In this document: positions 1-10,600 of the stretch, one piece after another
Layout: the number at the start of each line of letters is the position of its first letter
How positions within the stretch are numbered: the first letter of the stretch is position 1
Assembly (NCBI GenBank): GCA_035566435.1
Contig: DATMRF010000050.1
Location: 1 to 64,000, forward strand
Length of the DNA: 64,000 bases
Reading direction: 5' to 3'
Source: DATMRF01 sp035566435
GTDB taxonomy: Bacteria; Verrucomicrobiota; Verrucomicrobiia; Limisphaerales; UBA8199
The notes under the pieces: generated by a model
The model's input: the letters and a program-made list of their open reading frames with translations, nothing else
The model's database searches: none
What the model was told of the DNA's origin: nothing
Translations under genes and position numbers: made by a program

Positions 1-96
1 CTGCTCCAACCGCCGCCGCGTCCATTCGCGTCCTTCCTCCAACACTTCCAATTCGATATCTCGTAAAGACCGAGCTGCTGCTTTATCCGAATTCAT
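1..96 (-). CDS. N-terminal fragment of unknown protein, possibly transposase
   Basis: An open frame runs leftward from an ATG at 94-96 off the window edge, giving 32 residues that start MNSDKAAARSLRDIELEVLE and are rich in Arg and Glu. A good ribosome site (AAAGGA) lies about 5 nt before the ATG, which is why I accept such a short piece. The charged helix with GREWTRRRLEQ reminds me of the N-terminus of ISKra4-type transposases, but 32 residues cannot prove this. It lies just downstream of a truncated RHS copy, where an insertion element would explain the truncation. Confidence 0.5.
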   Translation of the reverse strand, partial: MNSDKAAARSLRDIELEVLEEGREWTRRRLEQ

Positions 97-168
97 ATTC
101 CTTTCTACGGGTTAAGGTTCATGTTTCCGGATGAGGAACCGCTTCACGCCTCGATTATGGTGGTAGTG

Positions 169-1344
169 TCAAGATGCGCTCACCAAATTCCACCCGTCAT
201 ACACGAACTTGACATCATTGGTCGGACTGCCCGAGCCTGTGGAGTTGCCCCACACTTGCTTGTGGATGCGCCTACCCTTAGCATCAGATTCGAATCGCAA
301 CACCTGCTGCGGCCCAGCACTGGTTTTGTTTGTCAATGCCACCAACCGGTTCTCGGCATCCCATCCGTAGTACCAGCGCCCGTCGCTGGTCAGGTTGCCG
401 TCCGCGTCATACGCGAATTGTTCGGGTATCTGCGGCACAAACTGATTGCCCGTCACCGTGCTCTGGCCCGGAGCCGAAACAGTGATATTCGTCCAAACTG
501 GCAGGCTCGCGTTATTTACACTCAACTGCAGCCGAAAATACTCCCCTTTCCGGTACGCCGTCTGCCCGTTGACGGTCACCGTGTTGGTCGCGATGCTGAT
601 CCCCATAATATCGACTGCTCCGGGCACATCCCGGTTCGTGTACTGGTTCAGAAGGTTGGCGAAATAATTGGCCACTCGCTGGTTCGCGCCGGCCGCGTCC
701 CCGCCCGCTTTGGTTTGCGTCCGGTTGCCGATGGTGTCGAAACTGTAATCAAACTGCTGACCCGCTACCGGCGTTTCATCCGCGAAAAACTTATGCCCGC
801 TCGTCACCTGCCCGAGCAGATCGTGATTGAACCGCCAATAACTGCCGTCCGCCAGGCGGGACATGATGCGCTGGTTGGCCGAATTGTATGAGTAATTGAA
901 ACTGGCCGGGGAAGCCGCAGAGGGCACGGATGAGATTTGCGCCAGCCGATTCAGGAAATCGTATGTTTTGGTCGTTGTCATGCGCGTAGGCGCGCCCTGT
1001 TTGAAGGTAATTTGCCCGATCAGAGCCGAGTTGGCAAGATATCCGTATGTGGCCGAGTTATTGTTGAGGTCGCTGACGGTCTGCAGCCGCGAAGCTGCAT
1101 CGTAAACGTAGGCAACGGAGCCGAGCACCGCAGATTGCGGGTTAAGCAGAACCGTGTTCGTCCGGCGCATCAGTGTATCATAACCGTTGGTCACCGCGAG
1201 TCCGGCCAGAGTGCCGCCGCTGTAAGTTTCGCTCAACAAGTCGTTCGCATTGTCGAACGAGTCGGTGGTGGTTGCACCGCCCTGGGTGATGGCGGTAGTA
1301 ACGAATTCAATGTTGCAAGCCCGATTGACTTTGCGGCACTGCAT
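169..1344 (-). pseudogene. Displaced, truncated copy of the RHS core
   Basis: The frame encodes about 370 residues of YD-repeat RHS sequence nearly colinear with the large RHS gene at 1754-7582. DNA similarity runs from about 185-1292 here to about 2636-3742 there, at an offset of 2451 bp. The copy starts inside the YD repeats, has no signal peptide, and stops after VYDGWNLVSAS. It therefore lacks the conserved end of the RHS core and any C-terminal tip. It looks like an orphan RHS module left after a new tip and a small gene were recombined in upstream. Its own start at 1344 is probably not used: its first 38 nt overlap the end of the small gene at 1307-1699, and homology begins only at about 1292. 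Confidence 0.8.
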
Positions 1345-1699
1345 TACTCTCCTCGTAATATTTGCCGATCTTCAGAATTTGAAATACGATATCTTCTAAG
1401 TCTCGAGGATCCTTCCGTGGGTTGAACCTCAGGTCGAATGAAATCACGGCATTTGTAAGTTCAGCTATTTGTTGACTCTGTGCAAGCGTGCGCAAATGCT
1501 TTGAGTACTGAGAAAATCGCCAAACGTACTGGTCGTACATAACGACCTTTTGATAACGGGATCCCACTCCTATTCCCAAGCAGAACAAAGCCGCCACCGC
1601 GACTACAACAGCAAGCTGTCCTGCCGCTTTCTTGCCGCTCGTTGTTGCCCGCCATGCAACAGCAATGGCGGCGAAAATAGTGATTAGCAGTATCCACAT
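1307..1699 (-). CDS. Small two-helix membrane protein, candidate RHS immunity protein
   Basis: This 130-residue protein has two N-terminal hydrophobic segments (about residues 1-16 and 27-47), then a soluble, charged tail of about 80 residues ending in QSQSGLQH. It starts at an ATG 54 nt after the stop of the large RHS gene on the same strand, and it ends about 15 nt before the displaced RHS copy begins. I do not recognise the family. In RHS loci that position, between the variable tip of the full-length gene and an orphan core, is where the gene protecting against the tip normally sits, so an immunity role is a reasonable inference from placement alone. Confidence 0.6.
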   Translation of the reverse strand: MWILLITIFAAIAVAWRATTSGKKAAGQLAVVVAVAALFCLGIGVGSRYQKVVMYDQYVWRFSQYSKHLRTLAQSQQIAELTNAVISFDLRFNPRKDPRDLEDIVFQILKIGKYYEESNAVPQSQSGLQH

Positions 1700-1753
1700 A
1701 GGTTGGCAGCAGCACCAAATTGCGTTATTATAGCTCTCGGTGGCCTCAAAAAC

Positions 1754-4700
1754 CTAATTTACCAGCGGTGGCCAATCCGGGCTATCTGGCGGTGTAAACG
1801 CATACCAACTAGGAGGCCATGTGGATTTTCCACAGCACGCTCGCAGTGCATCCAAGGTTGTAGACTGACAATTATCCCCCGGCAGGTATCCAGCACAGGT
1901 GGGGTGCATTTTGAAGCAACGCCCCATGTCTGAATCAGTCAGGATGCCTTTATTGCAACACTTTACTCGTGTGACCGGATATTCTTTATCCCCGGGATCG
2001 CATGGATCCTGTCGCAAATCACAATGCTTAGCCACCCACGACCAGCCATCAACATCGTGACAGCAGATCCGCCACGGTGCCGAAGGAGGGTAGATGTGTG
2101 CTGGTGGCGTACTCGGTGGATCCGGGTCATGCGTCGGTGGCGTTGGCCGAGGCAAGGGCCATCCGTTCACTAGGTCGGCGAATCCTAAAATGTCAACTCG
2201 GTTAAGCGGACTATTCGCTACGAAGCAATAATGATTTGGTCCAACCTTCTCCCCAATAGGGTCGCGACTGATCCAACGCCCGGTGGTCGTGTTCAGGTTG
2301 CGATGCCCGTAGTCCAGTAAATCTGTCTCGTCATCCTGATACTTCGTCGAGAACCGGATTGGATTTGCCTTGGCCATTGGTCCGGTAGCGCGGACCAATT
2401 CACCGAAGGGGCCGTACTCGTACTGAGCCACAACCGTTCCGTCCCCGGCGTTCGCCAACGCCGAAACGTTGCCATTTCCGTCGAAAGCGACAAAGCAATT
2501 CGTGGTCGTCGAGCCGTAATAAACCACTTCCAGCAAGCCGCCCACTCCGCCAGCGCCCTGAGGCGAACCGCTGAGGTCAATGCCCCACAAATAAGCGCGG
2601 ACCGCGACGTTCGCGCTGGTCAGTTCTCCAAGCAGGTTCCACCCGTCATAGACGAACTTCACGTCGTTCGTTGGGCTGCCCGAACCTGCCGAGTTGCCCC
2701 AAACCTGTTTGTGAATTCTCCGCCCTTTGCCGTCATATTCAAACCGAATGACCTGCTGAGGGCCAACTGAGGCATTGTTATTCGTCATGTTGACGAGCCG
2801 GTTCTCCGCATCCCAGCCGTAATTCCACCGGCTGTCACTGAGGAGATTCCCATCATAATCATACGTGAACTGCTCCTGCGTCTTGGGCACAAACTGGTTG
2901 CCCGATTGCGAACTCTGGCCGGTCGCGGACACCGTGATATTTGTCCATACTGCAGTCGAGCCGTTGCTCACATTTAACTGCTGCCGGAAATACTCACCTT
3001 TCCGGTACGCCGTCTGCGCGTTCACCGCCACCGTGTTGGTCGCGATGCTGATTCCCATGATATCGACTGCTCCGGGTACATCCCGGTTTGTGTACTGGTT
3101 CAGCAGGTTGGCGAGATAATTAGCCGCTCGCTGGTTCGAGCCAGTCGCGTCCCCGCCCGCTTTGGTTTGCGTCCGGTTGCCGGTGGTGTCGAAGGCATAG
3201 TCGAATTGCTGTCCCGCGACGGGAGTTTCGTCAGAGAAGAACTTGTGCCCGCTAATCACCTGGCCCAGCGGATCGTAATTGAACCGCCAATAACTGCTGT
3301 CCGCAAGGCGGGACACGATGCGTTGGTTGGCGTTGTTATATGAATACCCGAAACTGACCACGGATGACACGGATGAGATCTGTGTCAACCGATTGAGGAG
3401 ATCGTATGTCTTGATCGTTGTCATGCGCGTGGTCGCGCCCTGTTTGAAGGTAATTTGCCCGATCAAAGCCGAGTTGGCAAGGTACCCGTATGTGGCCGAG
3501 TTGTTGTTGGGGTCGCTGACGGTCTGCAGCCGCGAAGCTGCATCGTAAACGTACGCCGCGGAGCCGAGCACCGCGGATTGGGGGCTGAGAAGAACCAGAT
3601 TGGTCCGGCGCATCAGGGTATCATAACCGTTGGTCACCGCGAGTCCGGCCAGGGTGCCCCCGCTGTAATTTTCGGTCAACAAGTCGTTCGCGTTGTCGAA
3701 CGAATCGGTTGCGGTCGCACTGCCCTGCGTGATGGTGCTTTGCCGACCGCGCCGATCGTAAGTGTACACGAGGGCTGCTGTGTTCTGGGGATCGTTGGAA
3801 TATGTGACGCCGACCAGGTTTCCGTGGTCGTCATTGGCATTGCCATCGTTGAACCCATACGTGTAGGTAGTCAGGACCCGCTGCCCGATGCTATTGGTCC
3901 TGGCCCAGGAGCGCGTTAGCAATCGGCCTCCGGCAGTATAGGTGTAATCCGGGCCGGTGCTGTCCGCGTAGCGCTTGTTGTCCAACCAGGCGCGATACGG
4001 ATTATAGTTCCAAGTGGTCACGGCCGCGCCGCTCAGCGTGCCATAATTGGTCCACGTGGTCATGGTTTTCATCCGTCCCTGGGCATCATAAGTGTAGGCC
4101 ACCGGATACGTGCGGCTCCCGCAGTTGTTGGTGAGCAAGCCCGTGGCCGCATAGCGGTTGGTCACCACGGTTCCATCGGGCTGGGTAATCTGCACAGCCC
4201 GCAAAGAGAGATCGTAGGTCGTTGCGGTCGTTTGCGGGGACTGCCCCGATCCGGGCGCCGGAGTTGTGGCCGCGACCAATTGGCCGGCGTTGTTGAGCGT
4301 GTAGCTGGTCGTCCCGTTTCGCGCGTCTGTGATCGTGTTCTGCCGGCCCTGGGCATCGTACCCGTATGTCATGGAGGTCAGTACCCCGAGGCTGGAATTC
4401 GAGACGGCGGTCGAGACCAGCCGGCCATATTGATACTGGCGTAAGGTCTGGGTGCCGTCCGGCGCATACATCGTTTCAACCCGGGCGGTCCCCGGGACCG
4501 TCACGCCGGAAGTGACGACCGGCGTTGACGGGTCCCGGTACACGGTGGACCAGTTGGTCAGGCTGCTCGTGGCTGTTTGCAGCGTTGAAACCTTCGCGCC
4601 AGTCGTCTGACCGCTGTCGAACAAATAGGTGTCCACCTCTGTAAGGTCCGGCATATTTCCCGAGGCCGCTACCACCGTCTGCTCGACCTGGGTAATCCGG

Positions 4701-7582
4701 TCGTTGCCGCCTTGGATGGTGCCGGCGGCGATGGCACTTAGCATCGAATCATAGGTAGCTATGCCCCGAGTGGCACTGGTTAGAGCCAGAATCGTGTATT
4801 CCAAGTCGCCCTTTCCGTTGTAAGTGTAAATGGTGGCGACTCCGTCAGGGTCCACCTGTTTCCAAGGTCTTCCGAATTCATTGTAAAACGTGAGTTGGGC
4901 GGGCGGGTTGTTCGGGTCATCCACGCCAGGCCGCGGCGCGTACACCGTCTTGTAAACATTCCCCGCCCCGTCGGAATATGTCCTGGTCCATTCCGAAGAA
5001 TCACTGCCGTCGGAATTAAGTTTGATTTCCTGGCTGCAGACCCGATAATATGAGCCGTCCAGCTCGACATCATTGACGTAGCGCACTGGGGCCACGGCCG
5101 TGCCGACGAGTTCGTTGAGTTGGCCGTCGCGGGAATACATTTCCACTCGCGTGCCGCCGTCCGGGTAAATGTTCGTCGTGATGGTGAGCCCGGAGGAAGA
5201 GTTGTAAAAATTGGTGTGGCTGGTGACCCCGTTGAGCGCATTGGTCTCCAGCACTACCCGGCTCAACAGATCATATTGCGATTTGGACAAGATGACCACC
5301 GACCCATCGGTGCCGACGCGCATCGCGGCCAGGACGCGTCCCAAACCATCCAGCAGGTTTGTGGTCGTAATCACGCTCTGGGTTTGCCCGTTTACCGCCA
5401 CCACCTTGCTGGTGCCCAATAACCGCTTCGAATTGTAGTCATAAATATAGGTCGTGGTCGCGCCGTCGGGATCGACGCTGTAACTCAATCCGCAGCAATC
5501 GTTGTAGCGAAGCTGGTTGGTACGATTGGCGAGGTCAGCAAGATCATAACTGCGCCGCAGCCGGTCCAAGTAATTGCCGGAGCCATCGGTGTATTTATAA
5601 GTCTCGGAGGAGAGCTTTACTCCCTCCGGGATGGACGTTGTCACCCGCGACGTGATGTTGCCCAGGTCATCGTAGATGGTCGCGGTGTATGTCCCGTTGG
5701 GGATGGAACCGGGGTAAGCCACAGAGTCAGGCTGGCCGCGCCACTCATCGACTTCGGAATAGCCCGCTGCGTCGTAATAGATGCTGGCGGTTCCATCCTG
5801 CCGGCTGACGATGTATGGTTTGCCGTCCGGGTTGTTCTTCGTGTAGGTGTACAGGTTGGCGGCATCTCCCCATTGCGCGCCCGGGTTGGGGCACACCTGG
5901 GTCTGGTACTCGTTGGTGCTGATAACGTGGCAGTATTGGCGCGAGATTTCCTGCAAGGCTCCCTGGACCGGCGCCCGCACAATCGTCCGGCGAGCCACCC
6001 ACGGGCGGTTGGTGCCGAAATCGTCTATGCCGTCCACACCTGCGCTGAGCGTATAAGCGTAGGAGGCCACCTTGCACGCACTGGTGATCGGATTGGGCTC
6101 GCTCCCCGCCGGTGGCGCGGGATTGTTCTCAAAAGTCGAGTAGTTCGTAATGACCCGGCCAATGGCATCATAATCATAATACTCGAAGCTGCCATCCGGG
6201 TGATCCACACGTTGCAATTGATTCGCGTTTCCGCCATTGCCGGGATCCGACGAGTAATACGTGTACGTGGTGGTCCTGGTGGTTGTACCGTCACCTTCCG
6301 TTCTTTGCGTGAGGACTTTATCATTGAGAGCGGGGACAAATTGATAGGACTCCTGCACCAGGCCCAGTTCCTGGCCGTTTAAGCTTATCTGGCGAAAATA
6401 ATTGCTCGTGATGCCATTAGGCACCCACCAGCTTGAAAGCGTGGTTTGCTGGTCCGGTTGCAGGAGATCCCAGCGGTAATTTTGAGCGGTGTAAGTGTAT
6501 TGGAACGTCCGCGTTGCACCTCCCCTTAGCTCGGTGATCCACAGCCGATTATAATGAGTAGCCTGGTCGGGATTTTGAACTTCCCACGTCGTAAACGGGG
6601 GCGGACCGTTGGTTTGATAGTAACCACTCCCTCCTAAAGTCACGTCACCGATGTAATAGCACTCCAGATGATACTCATAGGAGTTGATCGTGTTTACGTT
6701 CACCAATATCTGCGGGGTCGCAACCTGCTGTATTACCCCGCTGGCGTTTGTCAGCACTTGCACCCCGGGACGGCTAAAGGGCGCCTGCAGCAGGGAAGGC
6801 ACCGCCAGATTTGCCAGCGCAGCGTTGGTATAGAGCTGGATAAAACCAGCGTCCACAAGGCTTGAACTGGCCCGCCCAAGGTACAACCGGAAATTGAGGC
6901 TATCGTTCTCAACCGCTGCGGTTCCTGCGGACTGCACCCCGCCGCTGCAACTACCCGAACACCCACCCCCGCCGCCGCCACAATCCGCGCTGGTGCTCGG
7001 CGGGCATGGGGTGTGGTCCCTTTCCTGCTCCGGTGGCAACTCTACGTCCACGGTTCCCACAACACTCCAGGTCGGGTGTGCGAACGAGCAGTCCGTGCAC
7101 ATGTTAGTGTAGCCGGTCGGACAAATCTGCCAGTCGCCTGAAACTTGAGCCGTTATCTTAACGGTCCCCGAGTGCTGCGGACAGTAGATCTTAAAATGGT
7201 AGCTCCCGCAGCCTGTATTTGTGATGGTATATTTGCATCCGGTGCCGCCCGCGTCGATGCTTAACGTGCCCGGGATAAAGGTTTGTACTAAGCTACAACC
7301 GCCTCCCTGGGTGTCATAGCTGAGTTGAGCGGCGTGTCCCCCGCCATCGCCCTCGATACATTCACACTTGGAAGTTAGGACAGGGGTCGTCCCGGTAATC
7401 GAAGTTGCAGGGGGATAGCCGCCCGATTGCCAGGAGGCAGTGCCTATGCCAATTGCTGCTCCGGCGCACCCAAAGATGTTGTCGCAGTTACTATCGTCCG
7501 CGATGACAAATCTCAGCATTGCGGTTAGGAATACGACCGTTGTCAAAGGAACCCAGATTCGAGTTTCGTTTCGGTTTTTCAT
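1754..7582 (-). CDS. Secreted RHS/YD-repeat protein with Cys-rich C-terminal tip
   Basis: The 1942-residue protein begins with a signal peptide (residues 1-28, ending FVIADD). A Cys-rich N-terminal region follows (CDNIFGCAG, CECIEG), then roughly residues 450-1790 are YD repeats (for example YTYDRRGR, YGYDAQGR). The core ends at about residue 1777 with the family signature RWISRDPIGE. After it comes a tip of about 150 residues with a Pro-rich linker and 11 cysteines (ICCHD, KCCNKG, RACCGK). RHS cores form a shell that holds such tips, which are often toxins; I do not recognise this one. The gene starts 26 nt after the stop of the beta-helix protein gene, so the two are probably co-transcribed. 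A truncated second copy of the core lies downstream. Confidence 0.9.
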   Translation of the reverse strand: MKNRNETRIWVPLTTVVFLTAMLRFVIADDSNCDNIFGCAGAAIGIGTASWQSGGYPPATSITGTTPVLTSKCECIEGDGGGHAAQLSYDTQGGGCSLVQTFIPGTLSIDAGGTGCKYTITNTGCGSYHFKIYCPQHSGTVKITAQVSGDWQICPTGYTNMCTDCSFAHPTWSVVGTVDVELPPEQERDHTPCPPSTSADCGGGGGGCSGSCSGGVQSAGTAAVENDSLNFRLYLGRASSSLVDAGFIQLYTNAALANLAVPSLLQAPFSRPGVQVLTNASGVIQQVATPQILVNVNTINSYEYHLECYYIGDVTLGGSGYYQTNGPPPFTTWEVQNPDQATHYNRLWITELRGGATRTFQYTYTAQNYRWDLLQPDQQTTLSSWWVPNGITSNYFRQISLNGQELGLVQESYQFVPALNDKVLTQRTEGDGTTTRTTTYTYYSSDPGNGGNANQLQRVDHPDGSFEYYDYDAIGRVITNYSTFENNPAPPAGSEPNPITSACKVASYAYTLSAGVDGIDDFGTNRPWVARRTIVRAPVQGALQEISRQYCHVISTNEYQTQVCPNPGAQWGDAANLYTYTKNNPDGKPYIVSRQDGTASIYYDAAGYSEVDEWRGQPDSVAYPGSIPNGTYTATIYDDLGNITSRVTTSIPEGVKLSSETYKYTDGSGNYLDRLRRSYDLADLANRTNQLRYNDCCGLSYSVDPDGATTTYIYDYNSKRLLGTSKVVAVNGQTQSVITTTNLLDGLGRVLAAMRVGTDGSVVILSKSQYDLLSRVVLETNALNGVTSHTNFYNSSSGLTITTNIYPDGGTRVEMYSRDGQLNELVGTAVAPVRYVNDVELDGSYYRVCSQEIKLNSDGSDSSEWTRTYSDGAGNVYKTVYAPRPGVDDPNNPPAQLTFYNEFGRPWKQVDPDGVATIYTYNGKGDLEYTILALTSATRGIATYDSMLSAIAAGTIQGGNDRITQVEQTVVAASGNMPDLTEVDTYLFDSGQTTGAKVSTLQTATSSLTNWSTVYRDPSTPVVTSGVTVPGTARVETMYAPDGTQTLRQYQYGRLVSTAVSNSSLGVLTSMTYGYDAQGRQNTITDARNGTTSYTLNNAGQLVAATTPAPGSGQSPQTTATTYDLSLRAVQITQPDGTVVTNRYAATGLLTNNCGSRTYPVAYTYDAQGRMKTMTTWTNYGTLSGAAVTTWNYNPYRAWLDNKRYADSTGPDYTYTAGGRLLTRSWARTNSIGQRVLTTYTYGFNDGNANDDHGNLVGVTYSNDPQNTAALVYTYDRRGRQSTITQGSATATDSFDNANDLLTENYSGGTLAGLAVTNGYDTLMRRTNLVLLSPQSAVLGSAAYVYDAASRLQTVSDPNNNSATYGYLANSALIGQITFKQGATTRMTTIKTYDLLNRLTQISSVSSVVSFGYSYNNANQRIVSRLADSSYWRFNYDPLGQVISGHKFFSDETPVAGQQFDYAFDTTGNRTQTKAGGDATGSNQRAANYLANLLNQYTNRDVPGAVDIMGISIATNTVAVNAQTAYRKGEYFRQQLNVSNGSTAVWTNITVSATGQSSQSGNQFVPKTQEQFTYDYDGNLLSDSRWNYGWDAENRLVNMTNNNASVGPQQVIRFEYDGKGRRIHKQVWGNSAGSGSPTNDVKFVYDGWNLLGELTSANVAVRAYLWGIDLSGSPQGAGGVGGLLEVVYYGSTTTNCFVAFDGNGNVSALANAGDGTVVAQYEYGPFGELVRATGPMAKANPIRFSTKYQDDETDLLDYGHRNLNTTTGRWISRDPIGEKVGPNHYCFVANSPLNRVDILGFADLVNGWPLPRPTPPTHDPDPPSTPPAHIYPPSAPWRICCHDVDGWSWVAKHCDLRQDPCDPGDKEYPVTRVKCCNKGILTDSDMGRCFKMHPTCAGYLPGDNCQSTTLDALRACCGKSTWPPSWYAFTPPDSPDWPPLVN

Positions 7583-7608
7583 GCGGTTGCCTTTTTGAAA
7601 GTTGACAT

Positions 7609-10600
7609 CTACTTTAGAGGGGTAAAGACTTGGAGGCCATTGGCCAAAGTCAGGCCGTTAGGAGAGGTGTAGTTCTGCCAATCAATCTCCCCCAGCCCCG
7701 GATCATAGATTCCGTTGCCGTTAGAATCCCGTAAATAATCCGGAACGGTGGCTCCGGAAGTGTCAATCGCCACCCTTTGCCCGACCTGGCCGGCGTAGTC
7801 CCACGCGGCAGTTGCGTTAAAGAGCGCGAACGCCATGCCGTTAACGGTCTTCCCTACTAGGTTCACTTCCCTAGCGGGCACTTCCAGGCGGACCCAGCCG
7901 CCGGCCGCGGGCAGCGGCCCCATGTACGTGCGGGTTCCCCACCCCTGGATGCCGTCCTGGCCCCAGAACGCCCGGTGATACCAATAGCTCGCGTCGGTGG
8001 CTTCCCATTGGAGCATCACCTCCGAAGGCAGGTTGGTCTGATTCAGATACACGTAACAGAAAATCGTATCCGCCGGACCGAGCGTCCAGGTGACGCTGCT
8101 GTTGTAGAAATAATGCTGGTGCATGCCCGAGAAGTTGGTCGAAACGTGGCAATAGCTGCCGGAATAGGGGCTTGGGCTATTCGTCCACGTCCAATAATCG
8201 TTGTTCAAGCCAATTGTGGATGAGGGAATCGAGTCGTCCACCCAAACAGTGGCCGGGGCAGCCGAGGTGACCGCGACTGAGTGGTAACCGATATCGACGA
8301 TCGTGTTGGTCTCTTTTGGCCCAGTCGTCGTGAAATGATACATCCCCGCATTCGTGGCATTCTGACTGCCCGCATCCACGAGCAGGCTATTGGTTGGGAC
8401 GTTGTAAGAAATCAACGGTCCCCGGACCCAGTTGAAATTGGTCACCCACACCACCCCGGCTCCGATTGGCACTGTCCCTGTGGTATTCGTCGAAAAGACG
8501 TTATGGCTGTAATCGGAAAGGCTCGTGTTGTTGGTGTAAGCGTCGGCGGTGTTGTTGGTGCTGCCGTCAAAGGCGGTGTCGCGGATACTCACGGGGGTGG
8601 TCGTATTGCGGTTAATGGAAAGATTGCCCCCGTGGAAGGTGCAATTTCTGACCACATAAGTGGTATCCACCTGGCCACCGGCCAGCGACAGCCAGGCGCG
8701 GTCGAGGAACGAGTTAGTGAGATAGACCGCGGTAACATAAAGTCCCAGGCTCCCGCTCCAAAACTCGCTGTTTGAGCAGCGCACAACCAGGTAGCCGTTA
8801 TCGTCGCGGAAATGATTCCCGCTGCCGCCTTCCCCGGCCAGGACCGAGCATTTCAAGAAGCTGCCGTGAACTTCGGGCGAAACCGACAGCGTTGACGCCC
8901 ACCCGGTGATGCCGCCCGGGCCGTAGCCGCCGGCCCAATTGGTCGTCGATTGCTCCTGGACCGTGTTGTATCGAACCCAATAACAAGGCGCCTCCAGCGT
9001 GCCGTTGAACGCGACCACTTTGCTGTTCCCGGCATGAATGCCGTGGCCGGCGTGATACCAGCCAGAGCTCGTGCGGAACCAGCCAGCGGCCGTGCCAGGT
9101 GCAAAGGTCAAATTTGCCTCGGAATCAAAACCGCCAAAGACATAATCGAGCGGGTCCGCATGGTACCCCAAGTCGGGGATGCCCGTGTCATGCTGCGCCT
9201 GTGGATAGAGAGTCAGGTCGGCATAGTTGGTTGTATTGTAGAAGACAATGGGCGGCCAAGTGGTCAGTTGGCGCAAATCGGCCAGCAGTGCCGGATGAAT
9301 ATTCGTCGTGCCCGAGCCGTGGCATCCGCTGTCGGGCAGACCCTGCGCCAGATAATAGCTCGAAGCGCCGACGGCCTGGTAAATGCCCGCGCCGCTCGTT
9401 GCCTGCCGACAATTGGAAACCACGAATGAGGCATTCAGATTGGTCAGCCCGGTAAGGATGCAATTGGTCAAACCTGAAGCAGTTGGCGACGCAATCGAGC
9501 TTCCGAAAGTCCCGGATTGGTCGCAGGTCACCTGCTGAGCCGAAAATGAAGAGCAGGTGTTTAAAACCGTTCCGCAACCTGAGGCGAGCACATTGTAAAG
9601 ACCGACAGTCCGTGAACTCGTGCTCACTACCGCATTGCTGCACGACACGAACTGGCAGTGCCAGATTTGATTCCCCGTGTAGCTCTGCGTGATGGACACC
9701 GCCCGGTTGGCATACGAAAAGCGCAGGTGCCGGAAGGCATTGTCCGCATCGCTGGTATCCTCGAGATATGTGGCCGCGATCGGCGCGGGATTGCCCGAAG
9801 CGCCAGGGGCCGGGGCGCCGACGGTCCAATCATTTTGGCAACTGAAAATCCCCGGCTTGTAACGATCCGTGCGGCACCAAAGAGGACCGGAAAAGGAGAT
9901 CTTTGCGGAGGGAGTGTTGCTGAACTGGCAGATCGTTCCGCCTTCCACCGTTAAAATTCCACTTACATAAAACGGACCGGTGCATAAGTATTGACAATCC
10001 GATTGCAGTGTGAAGTTAGTTACACTTCCGTTGAGGATATAGTCCATAACGAATCCATCCCGCTCCTTTTGCGCCGACCGAGCCAGTTTCAGCCTGGCTT
10101 TGCTTTTCCTGACTGGGCGGGCCGCCGAAACCCACAGCTCTTTGGATGGCGAATAGTGTCGAGCCAGGAGCTTCGATTGGTCGGCAACCCGGGCCGAAGC
10201 CTGGAGTTTGCTAAGCTCAGGTTTGATGACGGGATACGACAGATCCTCCAAAATGAATTTTCGCCCCGAGGAATGTATCCACTGTTTTCGCACGTTGAAA
10301 CTGTTAGTCCCATTCCCAAGGGAACCGATGAAGAAAGCTTTACCCGCCGGCATGGACATGCCTGCGAAGTGAAGCGTCACCGAGTCCATGGTTCCAACCG
10401 CAGTCACCGCGTTCGTGCCACTCGATGGATCAGTGACTGCCGGGGTTTGAACATCCACGGCCGGATCAGGGCTGTCGAACGTCTCGGTCAGAAGCTGAAG
10501 CCGACAGTTTTCCGACAATCCAAGCAACTGTGGATCAGGCGGTTGCGCACGGAAGACCAGATCGCACTCGAATGACCCACGGTTATAGGTCGCCACCAGG

